64,000 nt of DNA from Paraburkholderia sp. BL23I1N1 (GCF_003610295.1 NZ_RAPV01000004.1:201865-265864); one strand, 5' to 3'. Shown: positions 43,286-52,359, numbered from the stretch's first letter. The notes: generated by a model from the letters alone, not told the origin. Made by a program: numbers and translations.

Positions 43286-43549
43286 GCTGCGACCGCGCAA
43301 GGATTGGGTTGACTGACCGCATAAGATGACGGCTCCTTCCTGAGTTGGCGGCACGGCCACGCCTTTCTTGATTGGTGTAAACGCCGAAAGTGGAAGAATT
43401 GCATCGTTCCGGGTTGAGGTGGCGTCAGCGTTCGGGAGGTCACGTACGCCGGAGGCAAAACCGTCATCTGAGCCTGAGACGTTGGACCGAAGGCGTCAAC
43501 CAACGACGTAAACGGCTCTCATCTGACACGTTTAACGCCACGCCCGGAC

Positions 43550-43577
43550 GTCAGATTGAAGTGTGCTTCAATCTGAC
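43550..43577. other. Perfect 12-bp stem-loop in a 650-bp gene-free stretch
   Basis: GTCAGATTGAAG pairs with CTTCAATCTGAC across TGTG. The surrounding 43361-44009 contains no gene I can support; open frames there look like shadows. The stem is not followed by a U-run on either strand. It may be a relic of a repeat element or an RNA structure. Confidence 0.5.
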
Positions 43578-44009
43578 AGACCGCCTGCCATCAAGGAGCG
43601 GGAGCCGCCTGCGTATGCTCGCATGGGACCGGGTCCGGCCAGGAACGGGCCTTGGGCCGTGCTGTCGCATGGACGTTCGAACGTCACATTCACCTTGAAA
43701 CCGGCCGTTCAGACGGCAAGTACCGGCCATACTGCTTACGTGTGCCGTCGGACATACGTTCGCGAGTCCTTCAACGACGAACAATGGCAATATCCGCGCT
43801 GCTCAGCCGCAGCTCGGTCGTCGGTCACTAACGATGACCGAACACTACGTTGCGGAGCGGAAAGGCGATCAGACGGAACCAACGAAGTAGCGGCATCGTT
43901 GACAGCCTGTTGATTCGAGGGAGCATTAAATCGAGCGCAATCCTTGCGACGCCAAGCGACGCGCTGTAGAGTACCAGCAAAATATACAGCTTATGGGTTA
44001 CGACATTCG

Positions 44010-45089
44010 ATGAAAACAGTAACGAAAACAGTGTTTAAGGTCGGTGACTTCGTTTCTTGGGCTCAAGCGGGAAATCTCGACTTGCAGCCCATTTTTCAAC
44101 GACGACCGGTATGGAAAGCAGGCGCGAAATCTTATCTCATTGATACCGTTATCCGTGGACTACCCATTCCGATCGTGTTTTTGCGCGACCGCCTCGCACT
44201 GCAGTCGATTATTACGACTCGCGAAGTGGTGGATGGCCAACAGCGTCTTCGCACGATACTTTCGTTTATCAACTCCAGCTTGGTGCAAGATTATTCGGTC
44301 GAACAAGACGAGTTTAAGCTGAGCAAATTGCATAACGAAGAATTTGGGGGAATGTCGTTTTCTGAGTTACCTCCAGATACGCAAAGAGCCATTGTTGGTT
44401 ACGAGATTCCTGTACATATATTCTCCGCAGACACTGAAGATCGAGATATCTTGCAGATATTCGCTCGATTAAATGCGACGGGAGTAAAGCTTAACGACCA
44501 AGAGTTGAGAAATGCTGGCTACTTTGGTGCGTTCAAGGCATTGACCTACAACATCGGTTACGAGAACCTCAATCGGTGGCAAGATTGGGGCATTTTTAAG
44601 CTCAGCGATATTTCTCGCATGAATGAGGTCGAGGAGGTTGCCGACTTGATTGTATCCATGCATCAAGGTGTCCATGGACGGAACAAAAAGTTACTCGACG
44701 AGTATTACGAGACGTACGACGACGCTTATCCCGAGCGGGCAGCTGTTCAGAAGCGCTTCGAAGTCGTGATGTCGTCGATTGAAGATGTATTGGGCGGTGC
44801 GATCGGCACGAGCGAGTTTTCAAGACGAGCTCTGTTTAACGATTTGTTTGTGGCCACGTATGAATTGATGTATGGCCTCGGCTCTCCACTTACGGTTTCA
44901 ACAAAAGCTACGAAATTACCGGCTGGTTATGCGAAAAAAATCCTTGGGTTGTCTAAGTTGTTGAGTGAAGGGGAATTGCCGGAGGAAGTGGACAGAAGTT
45001 TGCGTGGAGCGACCTCCGACAAAGGCAGCAGATTAAAACGTGTAAACTTTATTCTTGGTCCCTTTGGTTATGAGCTCCAAGAAAGCTAA
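44010..45089 (+). CDS. DUF262-family (ParB/sulfiredoxin-fold) protein
   Basis: The protein is 359 residues. The N-terminal domain has LDLQPIFQRRPVWKAGAKSY, IRGLPIPIVFLRD and REVVDGQQRLRTIL, the DUF262 signature seen in GmrSD-type restriction proteins, including the DGQQR motif. Only the DUF262 half is present; no HNH (DUF1524) domain follows. The base composition is more AT-rich than the flanks, suggesting transfer. Its 3' end overlaps the HEPN-like gene by 20 bases, so the two are co-expressed. Confidence 0.85.
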   Translation: MKTVTKTVFKVGDFVSWAQAGNLDLQPIFQRRPVWKAGAKSYLIDTVIRGLPIPIVFLRDRLALQSIITTREVVDGQQRLRTILSFINSSLVQDYSVEQDEFKLSKLHNEEFGGMSFSELPPDTQRAIVGYEIPVHIFSADTEDRDILQIFARLNATGVKLNDQELRNAGYFGAFKALTYNIGYENLNRWQDWGIFKLSDISRMNEVEEVADLIVSMHQGVHGRNKKLLDEYYETYDDAYPERAAVQKRFEVVMSSIEDVLGGAIGTSEFSRRALFNDLFVATYELMYGLGSPLTVSTKATKLPAGYAKKILGLSKLLSEGELPEEVDRSLRGATSDKGSRLKRVNFILGPFGYELQES

Positions 45090-45693
45090 CGCAATTGCGG
45101 CGCAGTTTCATAAGCGGGTTCAACGCCTCGATCGCACACGTGTTCGTATTGAGCATGCACATTCGCTCGGGTGGCTTCACTTAGAAGACGTGGAAGCATC
45201 CTATGCGGGGCTATTTCTTCAAGTAGTCTTAGCCTATGAGACAGCGATGGAAGATTTCGTTTTAGGCTTGCTGGTCAGGCCGGGCGGCGTGGCAAGCCAA
45301 GATTCCAATGTTCGGGGCCGCGTATCGGTGCGCAGCTATTCGCACGCACATGATTTGGCTTCCGGGCCCGGAGGGCGTTTCCCATCGTGGATTGGCAAAA
45401 AAGACCTGCTGGATATTTCGAAGTTGCTCTTGAATAAAAATGCTCCTTTTGGTGCTATGACTCCCCCGCAATGGCATTATGTAGAGCAGAGTCGCTACAT
45501 CCGTAATGCGGTGGCGCATCCCAGCGAAAACGCGCTGAGCCAATTCCGAAAACACGTGATACAAAGCACTCCGCTGCCAAGGAGGGAGCGAACTGTTGCG
45601 GGCTATTTGCGAGGTCGAGCTTCGCCTGTTCAGACGCGATGGGAGCTGTTTGTTGCAGGGCTTGGTGTTTTCGTGAGCGTGGTCGCTCAATAG
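45070..45693 (+). CDS. HEPN-like putative ribonuclease partner of DUF262 protein
   Basis: The protein is 207 residues and mainly helical, with an all-alpha core and the motif RYIRNAVAHPSENAL, which fits the R-x(4-6)-H signature of HEPN RNases. It resembles HEPN proteins paired with regulatory partners in anti-phage and toxin-antitoxin loci. The start is the ATG at 45070, inside the end of the DUF262 gene. Family level is inferred from the motif; catalytic activity is not shown. Confidence 0.65.
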   Translation: MSSKKANAIAAQFHKRVQRLDRTRVRIEHAHSLGWLHLEDVEASYAGLFLQVVLAYETAMEDFVLGLLVRPGGVASQDSNVRGRVSVRSYSHAHDLASGPGGRFPSWIGKKDLLDISKLLLNKNAPFGAMTPPQWHYVEQSRYIRNAVAHPSENALSQFRKHVIQSTPLPRRERTVAGYLRGRASPVQTRWELFVAGLGVFVSVVAQ

Positions 45694-45746
45694 CCAAGCA
45701 GGAACTGCGACGCTGATTTAGCGGAGCGCGGCATTGTTTGCGGAGC

Positions 45747-45786
45747 AAAGATAAAGGGTTCAGCTCGCGCTGAACCCTTTATCTTT
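45747..45786. terminator. Bidirectional terminator with perfect 18-bp stem
   Basis: AAAGATAAAGGGTTCAGC pairs perfectly with the following inverted copy across the loop TCGC. Each side of the GC core is AT-rich (AAAGATAAA and TTTATCTTT), so it can terminate transcription on both strands. It closes the DUF262-HEPN operon 54 bp after its last stop. Confidence 0.85.
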
Positions 45787-45788
45787 CG

Positions 45789-45836
45789 TAGGCCGGACGG
45801 GATTCAACCCTGTCACCAACGGATTAAAGGTCCGGG
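45789..45836 (-). tRNA. tRNA-Lys-like 3' remnant (not an intact tRNA)
   Basis: On the minus strand the sequence CCGGACCTTTAATCC, then GGGTTGAATCCC and GGCCTAC, resembles the anticodon arm (TTT), T arm and acceptor end of a tRNA-Lys. The T loop lacks one base, position 33 is C instead of T, and no matching D arm or 5' acceptor strand is found upstream. It is therefore a fragment or decayed gene. tRNA 3' ends are common integration sites, so it may be an old attachment site. Confidence 0.35.
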
Positions 45837-46115
45837 GGCTGCAAAAGGCACGCTCCGATCGCTTCCACTCAGAACGTTGCCGATCGACCACATCGGGGGA
45901 TGTGATCGGACCGCGCGAGTGGCCGTTATACATCAGAAACTGCCGTTGAGGAGGCACCGCCGGGTCGACCGGCAGGTGTGGGTCGGAATTACCCATTCGG
46001 ATGCATATGTCGACACACTGAACTAGACTTAACCGCAGCCAATGAATCCGCGCAATTCTGTAGGAGCGTTTCCCGAATCCTTGCGTGTATAAAGCGAAAG
46101 AAATGTGGAGGGAGT

Positions 46116-46478
46116 ATGCGATCTTTTATCGGATTGTTGGCCGTTTGCCTCATTCAGGCCAGTGCGTTGGCGGATGAGGGCGAGGTGTTAACGCGCGAGC
46201 AGGCACTTTCTATGGTGCCGGGATCGACCATGAATCGGATCGGGCAGAATGGTGGCGTTCGTGAATGGACCAATGGCGCGGACGGGACCGCGACAGTTAG
46301 CCGACTTCCAAATCCCGGGTCGAAACAGGGAGTACGGAAAGCTGCGGCACGTTGGTCGATTTCCGATGACGGACGATATTGTCTGGACGAAGACTGGTCT
46401 ACGGAGCAGGGTGGACCGTTGCATTGGTGTTCCCGCATTACGCGGAACCCAGACGGGCGGTTGCAGTTACTGCACTGA
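46116..46478 (+). CDS. Secreted DUF995-like protein
   Basis: The protein is 120 residues, starting at an ATG right after GGAGGGAGT. A signal peptide (FIGLLAVCLIQASALA/DE) is followed by a small beta-rich domain with AARWSISDDGRYCLDEDW and HWCSRITRNPDGRLQLL. The pattern (GRW-x-DDGRYC then WC-x-DG) is like DUF995-type periplasmic proteins. The two Cys residues could form a disulfide. The function is unknown. Confidence 0.65.
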   Translation: MRSFIGLLAVCLIQASALADEGEVLTREQALSMVPGSTMNRIGQNGGVREWTNGADGTATVSRLPNPGSKQGVRKAAARWSISDDGRYCLDEDWSTEQGGPLHWCSRITRNPDGRLQLLH

Positions 46479-46638
46479 TCACGGCGCAGGGAACATCGCG
46501 TTCGCAGGCGTCGGGAGGCGAAAAGACGTTTGTCGGCCATCAAGCGACAGTCGCGTATTTGGTTCGAACGGCCGTTATGGTCTACATAGCGAGTGATACC
46601 AGCAAAGCGCACGGCGATGCCTAACGAGGAGGGTTGTG

Positions 46639-46881
46639 ATGAATGAGAGCGCATTCACGAGCGTAGAGCCCGGTGGCCAGTCGGCTGGGCAATTTGATGC
46701 AGCCTGCAAGCAGGTATGTCTGATGACCAATGCGCGCTGCGCGGCTGTGATTGTCGTCGACGGAAACGCCGGCTCGGGTTATTCGGTGATCGGGCCATTG
46801 GAAGCGCAGGTGTTATTGCCGGACATATTGCACAAAATGGCGGACGCTCTACGCGGACAGCTTGCGAAGAACCTCCAGTGA
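46639..46881 (+). CDS. Unrecognised 80-residue protein
   Basis: It starts at the ATG after GAGGAGGG; a GTG three bases earlier is in frame. The product has CKQVCLMTNARCAAVIVVDG and GSGYSVIGPLEAQVLLPDIL, a short alpha/beta pattern reminiscent of small proteins of unknown function found in Burkholderia. It ends 80 bp before the IS1182-family element. Confidence 0.55.
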   Translation: MNESAFTSVEPGGQSAGQFDAACKQVCLMTNARCAAVIVVDGNAGSGYSVIGPLEAQVLLPDILHKMADALRGQLAKNLQ

Positions 46882-46961
46882 GCGATGCTTCGGACGTAAC
46901 TTCTGCTGAGACAAACGGCCGTTGCGCGTGGGTTGGCGCCGATCGTCATTGGACCGGGCTC

Positions 46962-48603
46962 GGCCCAGATTGTGTCAAAACGAATTTTGGAGCGCTAAAA
47001 TTTTCCATCCGATAGCGGGGGATGAGCAAGATGAAACGGTTCGTTCAAGGCGACAATCGTACGCAAAGCTTTCTCCTCCCAGAAGCGCTTGATGACTACG
47101 TGACGGACACGAATCCCGTGCGCGTAGTTGATGTCTTTGTAGATGAGCTTGATCTTCGTAAGCTCGGGTTTGAAGGCGTTGAACCAGCGCTGACCGGTCG
47201 GCCGTCGTATCACCCCGAGGTGATGCTCAAGATCTACATCTACGGTTACCTGAACCGTATTCAATCCAGTCGTCGCCTTGAACGCGAGGCCCAGCGCAAC
47301 GTCGAACTGATGTGGCTCACGGGCCGCCTGGCGCCTGACTTCAAGACCATTGCGCGGTTCCGTAAAGACAACGGCAAAGCGATTCGCAGCGTCTGCCGTC
47401 AGTTCGTCTTGCTATGCCAGCGTCTGGACCTCTTCGCCGAAGCGCTTGTTGCGATCGACGGCAGCAAGTTCAAGGCGGTGAACCATCGCGACCGCAACTT
47501 CACGAGCGCCAAGCTCGAGCGGCGCATGCGCGACATCGAGTCAAGTATCGCCCGCTATCTCGAAGCGATGGACACGGCGGATCGTCAGGAGCCTGCCATC
47601 GCGAAGACCAGAACAGAGCGACTGCAGGACAAGATTGCAGCCTTGAAGGAACAGATGCGAAGCCTCAAGGAGATCGAGGTGAAGCTAAACGAAGCACCGG
47701 ACGGACAGGTATCGCTCACAGATCCGGATGCCCGTTCGATGAAGACACGAGGAACGGGAGTGGTCGGCTACAACGTCCAGACGGCGGTTGACACGAAGCA
47801 CCATCTGATCGTCGCGCACGTCGTTACCAATGATGGCATTGATCGTGATCAGTTGACGTCGATGGCGAAGCTTGCCCGTGCAGAGATGGCCGTTGACAAG
47901 CTCACCGCAGTTGCGCATCGCGGCTACTACAAGAGCGAGGAGATACTCGCATGCCATGAGGCTGGAATAACCGCGTTCGTTCCGAAGACGGTTACATCGA
48001 GCGCAACGGCTCACGGCCGCTTCGGCAAGGAAGACTTCATTTACAACGCAAAGACGAACGAATACCGGTGCCCGGCAGGCGAGCGGCTCATCTGGCGATT
48101 CTCGACCGTTGAGCGCGGCCTGAAGATCAGTAAGTATTGGAGTTCGAACTGCCAGCAATGTTCGCTAAAAGGGAGCTGCACGCCAGGCCCTCAACGTCGC
48201 GTGACACGCTGGGAACACGAAGCTGTTCTTGATGAGATGCAGGCGCGACTTGATCATGCGCCTGAGATGATGCGCATCCGGCGACAGACTGTCGAGCACC
48301 CGTTCGGCACGATCAAGGCATGGATGGGCGCTACTCATTTCCTGACAAGAACCATCGAGCAGGTGAGCACGGAGATGAGCTTGCATGTGCTGGCGTACAA
48401 CATGAAGCGGCTGATCAAGCTACTCGGTTCAGAAGCGGTTATGAAGGCGATGCGGGCGTGATGCCCGTACGGGGTTGTCGAGCCTTTGCGATATGTTCCG
48501 CTGTGATTTGACGTTCGGGTTGCCGCAATCGACAAGCCGCGACCTGCGCCGAGAGAGGTTCCGTCAATTCCCAGTGGCTACGCGTTTTGACACAATCTGG
48601 GCC
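46962..48603. mobile_element. IS1182-family insertion sequence, complete
   Basis: This 1642-bp element has perfect 21-bp inverted repeats at 46962-46982 and 48583-48603, beginning GGCCCAGATTGTGTC. It carries one full-length transposase on the + strand. I see no target duplication of clear length in the flanks. A second, more diverged and truncated copy of the same family lies at 52547-52796. Confidence 0.9.
47022..48461 (+). CDS. IS1182-family transposase
   Basis: The protein is 479 residues, starting at an ATG shortly inside the left inverted repeat. It has the DUF772 N-terminal block (TGRPSYHPEVMLKIYIYGYL, LAPDFKTIARFRKDN) and the DDE domain with VAIDGSKFKAVNHRDRN and GYNVQTAVDTKHHLIV. A Cys-containing insert (SSNCQQCSLKGSC) and the final RRQTVEHPFGTIKAWMG with the catalytic Glu follow. 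Full length and undamaged. Confidence 0.94.
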   Translation: MSKMKRFVQGDNRTQSFLLPEALDDYVTDTNPVRVVDVFVDELDLRKLGFEGVEPALTGRPSYHPEVMLKIYIYGYLNRIQSSRRLEREAQRNVELMWLTGRLAPDFKTIARFRKDNGKAIRSVCRQFVLLCQRLDLFAEALVAIDGSKFKAVNHRDRNFTSAKLERRMRDIESSIARYLEAMDTADRQEPAIAKTRTERLQDKIAALKEQMRSLKEIEVKLNEAPDGQVSLTDPDARSMKTRGTGVVGYNVQTAVDTKHHLIVAHVVTNDGIDRDQLTSMAKLARAEMAVDKLTAVAHRGYYKSEEILACHEAGITAFVPKTVTSSATAHGRFGKEDFIYNAKTNEYRCPAGERLIWRFSTVERGLKISKYWSSNCQQCSLKGSCTPGPQRRVTRWEHEAVLDEMQARLDHAPEMMRIRRQTVEHPFGTIKAWMGATHFLTRTIEQVSTEMSLHVLAYNMKRLIKLLGSEAVMKAMRA

Positions 48604-48744
48604 ATTTTCGGACAATCATCCTGCAGCGGAACGGTTATTCCGGACGTCGCATATTGCTTGGGGAAGGGACACTTTGACTGTTGTTTCCACAGAATCCTGA
48701 TCAAGGGGAAGCAGGCTTCAGTAAATCAACCAGGTCGAAACCTG

Positions 48745-49665
48745 CTAGGGCATTGATACGGCGTCAGATCGCTCCCATAGGGTCTTCAGATGGTCGACGA
48801 ACCATTTACCCGCAGGTCCTGGCGGCTGCGACGGCTGGTGATACACCGACATGGTCAGCATCCAGCCGCTGGGCGGCATGTCGTCCACGTCCAGCACGAC
48901 AAGCGTACCTGCCGCGATGTCTTTCTCGACCATGTGCAAGGGCATCCCGCCCCATCCCACGCAGTCTTTGAGAAACGCATATTTCGTCGACAGGTCCGCG
49001 AGACGCCAGGTCGAAGCCGAAGCAACCCCGAAGTCACGACCTGCGGTGAGATCGGACCGGTCCGTCAACACCAGTTGGACATGTTTAGCCAACTCGCGCC
49101 GCGGGATTCGGTGGCCCACGCTCGCGAGCGGATGGCATGCCGCAGCAACGGCGACCAGCGGCAGTTCGCCAATTCGCTCGCTGACCAATGATGGAAAGGC
49201 CTGTGGCAGGGGCGGCAGGATGCCCAAACTGCATCGCCCATCGAGAACGGGTTGGTAAGCCGCTCCCAGCCCTTCGACGAAAAGCCGCAGCGGCGTCAAC
49301 GGAAACCGCTCTGCGAATGCCTTCGCGACGGCACTGATCACCGTCGTCGGGAAGAAAACATCGACTACCACCGAAAGTTCCGCTTCCACGCCCGAAGTCA
49401 TGAGCCGGGCTCGTGCCTTCAGCGTGTCCACTCCGGAGACGATGTTGCGGGCGTCGGCGAGCAACAGCCCCCCCTCCGCAGTGAGCTTCGGGAACCGGCC
49501 CGAGCGGTCGAACAGCACGACGTCCAGTTGATCCTCCAGTCCGCCGACCCAGCCGCTCACCGCAGACTGCACGCGGTTGAGCTTGCGGGCCGCAGCCGAG
49601 AAGCTGCCTTCATCCACGGCGGCGATGAAGGTTCTGAGTTGATCCAACGAAATTCCATCCAGCAT
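48745..49665 (-). CDS. LysR-family transcriptional regulator
   Basis: The protein is 306 residues. The N-terminal helix-turn-helix (LDQLRTFIAAVDEGSFSAAARKL, SAVSGWVGGLEDQL) is canonical. A periplasmic-binding-like effector domain follows. It is divergent from the oxidoreductase operon starting at 49798, with a 132-bp intergenic region that should hold its binding site and both promoters. It probably controls that operon; the inducer is unknown. Confidence 0.92.
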   Translation of the reverse strand: MLDGISLDQLRTFIAAVDEGSFSAAARKLNRVQSAVSGWVGGLEDQLDVVLFDRSGRFPKLTAEGGLLLADARNIVSGVDTLKARARLMTSGVEAELSVVVDVFFPTTVISAVAKAFAERFPLTPLRLFVEGLGAAYQPVLDGRCSLGILPPLPQAFPSLVSERIGELPLVAVAAACHPLASVGHRIPRRELAKHVQLVLTDRSDLTAGRDFGVASASTWRLADLSTKYAFLKDCVGWGGMPLHMVEKDIAAGTLVVLDVDDMPPSGWMLTMSVYHQPSQPPGPAGKWFVDHLKTLWERSDAVSMP

Positions 49666-49797
49666 TGGCCCTCCATCGATCTCTAATATAGATGGATTGT
49701 ATCTCGATATACCGACTTCCCAGATGCCTGCCGCGCTGCGATGATTTCTCTCAACGCAGCGACCTCCGCGTCAAGCGCCTCTAACCTGGGAGTTTTT

Positions 49798-50400
49798 ATG
49801 ACCTTTTCCATCATCGGCAGCGGCAGCGTCGGCGCCGCCATTGCCCGTCAATTTGCCCGCAGCGGCGTCCCGGTCGGCATCGCGAATACGCGCGGGCCGG
49901 AGTCCATCGCTTCTTTCGCCGACGAGCTGGGCGACAAGGTAGTTCCCCTCACGCTACATGCGGCACTCGAGGCCGACGTGATCATCCTGGCGGTCCCGTT
50001 CCGGGCCCACCGCGATGTCGCCAAAGCTGCGGCGAGCTGGCAGGGCAAAGTCGTTATCGACGCCACCAACGCCTACGGCGTGCCGCTGTCCGAACTGGAC
50101 ACCCTGCCTTCTTCGGTGATCGTGGCGAAAGCATTTCCGGGCGCATCGCTCGTCAAGGCGTTCAATCATTTGCCAGCCAATGTGCTTGCCGAAGATCCCG
50201 TCAGTGCTGGGGGCCGTCGAGTGATCTTTCTATCGGGCGATGACGAGGCTGCGAACGCGACCGTCGCCGCGCTCGTCAAGCGGCTCGGCTACGCGGCAGT
50301 CAGCCTCGGCAAGATCGCCGAAGGCGGTCAACTCGTGCAGGCCCGGGACAGAAGTTGGGCGCCGCTGATTTTCCAGGACCTCTTCAAGAAGGAGCAATAA
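49798..50400 (+). CDS. NAD(P)-binding reductase of the F420-dependent NADP oxidoreductase type
   Basis: The protein is 200 residues, starting at MTFSIIGSGSVGAAIARQF, a Rossmann GxGxxG-like loop for NADP. It contains VIIDATNAYGVPL-type sequence (KVVIDATNAYGVPL), VKAFNHLPANVL and VIFLSGDD, matching the coenzyme F420-dependent NADP oxidoreductase superfamily (YdfM/Fno-like). In Burkholderia these act as short NADPH-binding reductases without F420. The next gene begins four bases after its stop. Confidence 0.85.
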   Translation: MTFSIIGSGSVGAAIARQFARSGVPVGIANTRGPESIASFADELGDKVVPLTLHAALEADVIILAVPFRAHRDVAKAAASWQGKVVIDATNAYGVPLSELDTLPSSVIVAKAFPGASLVKAFNHLPANVLAEDPVSAGGRRVIFLSGDDEAANATVAALVKRLGYAAVSLGKIAEGGQLVQARDRSWAPLIFQDLFKKEQ

Positions 50401-50403
50401 ACC

Positions 50404-50907
50404 ATGTACGACCATGTCGTCTGGCCGGAGCGCTACGACCCGAAAACGTCGGCCATCTACGCGCTCAACGATATCGACGTGAAAGCGCCGCCCGAAGTGG
50501 TGTGGAAGCTGCTCATCGACGCGAAAAACTGGGCGAGCTATTTCCCACGCGAAGACCGGGTCAAGATCCTGTCCGGCGAGTCGGAACTGGCTTTGGGAAC
50601 TCTCTACCGCCGCGTGACGGTCGGCTTTCCAATGAGCCTCGAGGTGACCGAATGCGTGCCGAACCGAAGGCTCGCCTGGGCGACCACCGTCGACGGCGAC
50701 GAGACCGGTTCCAGCGCTTACCACGGCTGGGTAATCACGCCGACCGACGATGGCTGCCACGTGCTGACGGAAGAGACGCAGCAAGGTCCGTGGTTTCTCG
50801 ATGTGCTTGGACGACAGCATCCCGGTGGACTCTATCGCTATCACCAGGATTGGGTCGAGCGCCTCGCGCGTGCCGCGGAGTCGGAAGTCGCGAAGAACGC
50901 CGGGTGA
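50404..50907 (+). CDS. SRPBCC (polyketide cyclase-like) protein, first copy
   Basis: The protein is 167 residues. The START/Bet v1-like fold is indicated by NDIDVKAPPEVVWKLLIDAKNWASYFP and the later GSSAYHGWVITPTDDGCHV with LTEETQQGP. It probably binds a hydrophobic or aromatic ligand. The fourth gene of this operon is a related SRPBCC protein with the same HAWIITPT block, so the operon carries a pair. Confidence 0.88.
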   Translation: MYDHVVWPERYDPKTSAIYALNDIDVKAPPEVVWKLLIDAKNWASYFPREDRVKILSGESELALGTLYRRVTVGFPMSLEVTECVPNRRLAWATTVDGDETGSSAYHGWVITPTDDGCHVLTEETQQGPWFLDVLGRQHPGGLYRYHQDWVERLARAAESEVAKNAG

Positions 50908-50982
50908 TAGTGCGACTGCTCGTGTCGATGAACCGGATCGGCGGAACGATTGCTCCGCCATCCATACGTAGGGAAGAAATCC

Positions 50983-51777
50983 ATGCAAATCGAACTCAAA
51001 GGCCGCAAGGCCATCGTTACCGGCTCGACGGCGGGTATCGGCCGCGCGGTCGCCGAAGGCCTTGCCCGTGCGGGTGCATCGGTCGTGATCAATGGGCGGA
51101 CCGAAGAGCGAGTCGCAGCCGCACTACAGGAGATCCGGGCTGTCGTGCCCGATGCCGAATTGACCGGCATCGCGGCCGATCTTTCGACCTCGGAAGGATC
51201 GGCCGTGCTCGTCGCGCGGGTGGCGGACGCCGACATTCTCGTGAATAACCTCGGCACGGCTCATCCGAATGGTTTCTTCGAGCAGAGCGATAGCGAATGG
51301 CTCGACCTCTTCCAGCTCAATGTGATGAGCGGAGTGCGCGCCGCGCGGCATTACTTGCCGGGCATGGTCAAGCGCGGATGGGGACGGGTCGTGTTCATCA
51401 GCAGCGAGTCCGCGATCATGATCCCCAAGGAGATGATCGACTACGGCATGACCAAGACGGCGCAGCTCGCCGTATCGAGGGGACTTGCCGAGTTGGTGAG
51501 CGGCACCGGTGTGACCGTAAACGCCGTGCTGCCGGGGCCGACCCGCTCCGAAATTCTGGGCAACTGGATGAAAGCGACCGCTCAGGAGCAGGGCATCACG
51601 CAGGAGGAAGCGGAGCAGAACTTCCTGAAAACGATGCGTCCGACCACGCTGCTCAACCGGTTCACGTCGACCGAAGAAATCGCCAACATGGCGGTGTATG
51701 TCTGCTCCGAGCAGGCCTCCGGCACGACGGGCGCGGCATTGCGCGTCGATGGCGGCGTGATTCGCGCGATCACCTGA
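50983..51777 (+). CDS. Short-chain dehydrogenase/reductase
   Basis: The protein is 264 residues. The cofactor loop is VTGSTAGIGRAVAEGLA. The usual NNAG motif is NNLGT. The catalytic Ser lies in VVFISSESA and the YxxxK pair in DYGMTKTA, so catalysis should be intact. The ending TTGAALRVDGGVIR is typical. The substrate is unknown. It belongs to the LysR-linked operon with two SRPBCC proteins. Confidence 0.93.
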   Translation: MQIELKGRKAIVTGSTAGIGRAVAEGLARAGASVVINGRTEERVAAALQEIRAVVPDAELTGIAADLSTSEGSAVLVARVADADILVNNLGTAHPNGFFEQSDSEWLDLFQLNVMSGVRAARHYLPGMVKRGWGRVVFISSESAIMIPKEMIDYGMTKTAQLAVSRGLAELVSGTGVTVNAVLPGPTRSEILGNWMKATAQEQGITQEEAEQNFLKTMRPTTLLNRFTSTEEIANMAVYVCSEQASGTTGAALRVDGGVIRAIT

Positions 51778-51819
51778 ACCGATGCCCGGGAAACTTCAAA
51801 TCAAACCTGAATCCTAATC

Positions 51820-52359
51820 ATGAAAAACAATCTGTTCGAAGTGATCCGTTGGCCTGCGGACATGACGCCCAGCCGCTCGCCCATCCATTTCACGAATGAG
51901 CTCGAGGTTGCCGTTTCGCCCGAAACCATCTGGTCTCTTCTCGTTGATCCCAAGACGTGGCCCCGTTTCTATCCTGGCGTCAAGGAGGTCGAACTGCTGG
52001 ACGGACACGAACTGTTGCAAGCCGGCACGCGCTTCGAAACGAATCTAGCTGGCCAGGACGTCGCTGCATCGGTACAGGAGTTCGATCCCATCGCCCGTAT
52101 CGCCTGGGGCGGCGGTCCGGAGACTTCGAGAAACTCCACGGCCTATCACGCGTGGATCATCACGCCGACATCCCACGGTTGCCACCTCTGGACTGAAGAG
52201 ACTATGCAAGGGCCGCTCTGGATCGAGCTGGCGAAGGGAGCGCCGGATATCTTCTGGCGCACCCATGAAAAGCTTCTGGCAGACCTCGCGAAGGTAGCGC
52301 TCGAGGTCGAGGCACAGGGAAACGGGAGACGCCCCCATCTCAAGTCGGCTGCGCAATAG
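51820..52359 (+). CDS. SRPBCC protein, second copy
   Basis: The protein is 179 residues with the same fold and motif order as 50404-50907: NELEVAVSPETIWSLLVDPKTWPRFYPG, AYHAWIITPTSHGCHL and WTEETMQGP. It follows the SDR gene by 42 bp and ends the operon. Two ligand-binding SRPBCC proteins, an SDR and a reductase together suggest modification of a small hydrophobic molecule, which is inference. Confidence 0.88.
   Translation: MKNNLFEVIRWPADMTPSRSPIHFTNELEVAVSPETIWSLLVDPKTWPRFYPGVKEVELLDGHELLQAGTRFETNLAGQDVAASVQEFDPIARIAWGGGPETSRNSTAYHAWIITPTSHGCHLWTEETMQGPLWIELAKGAPDIFWRTHEKLLADLAKVALEVEAQGNGRRPHLKSAAQ

Noticed and set aside
43390..43913. Overlapping + strand frames in the gap before the DUF262 gene
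   Set aside because: No ribosome-binding site, Arg/Ser-rich shadow composition and no recognisable motif.
45789..45836. Functional tRNA-Lys gene
   Set aside because: The T loop is one base short, position 33 is not T, and no D arm or 5' acceptor strand is present, so only a remnant is claimed.
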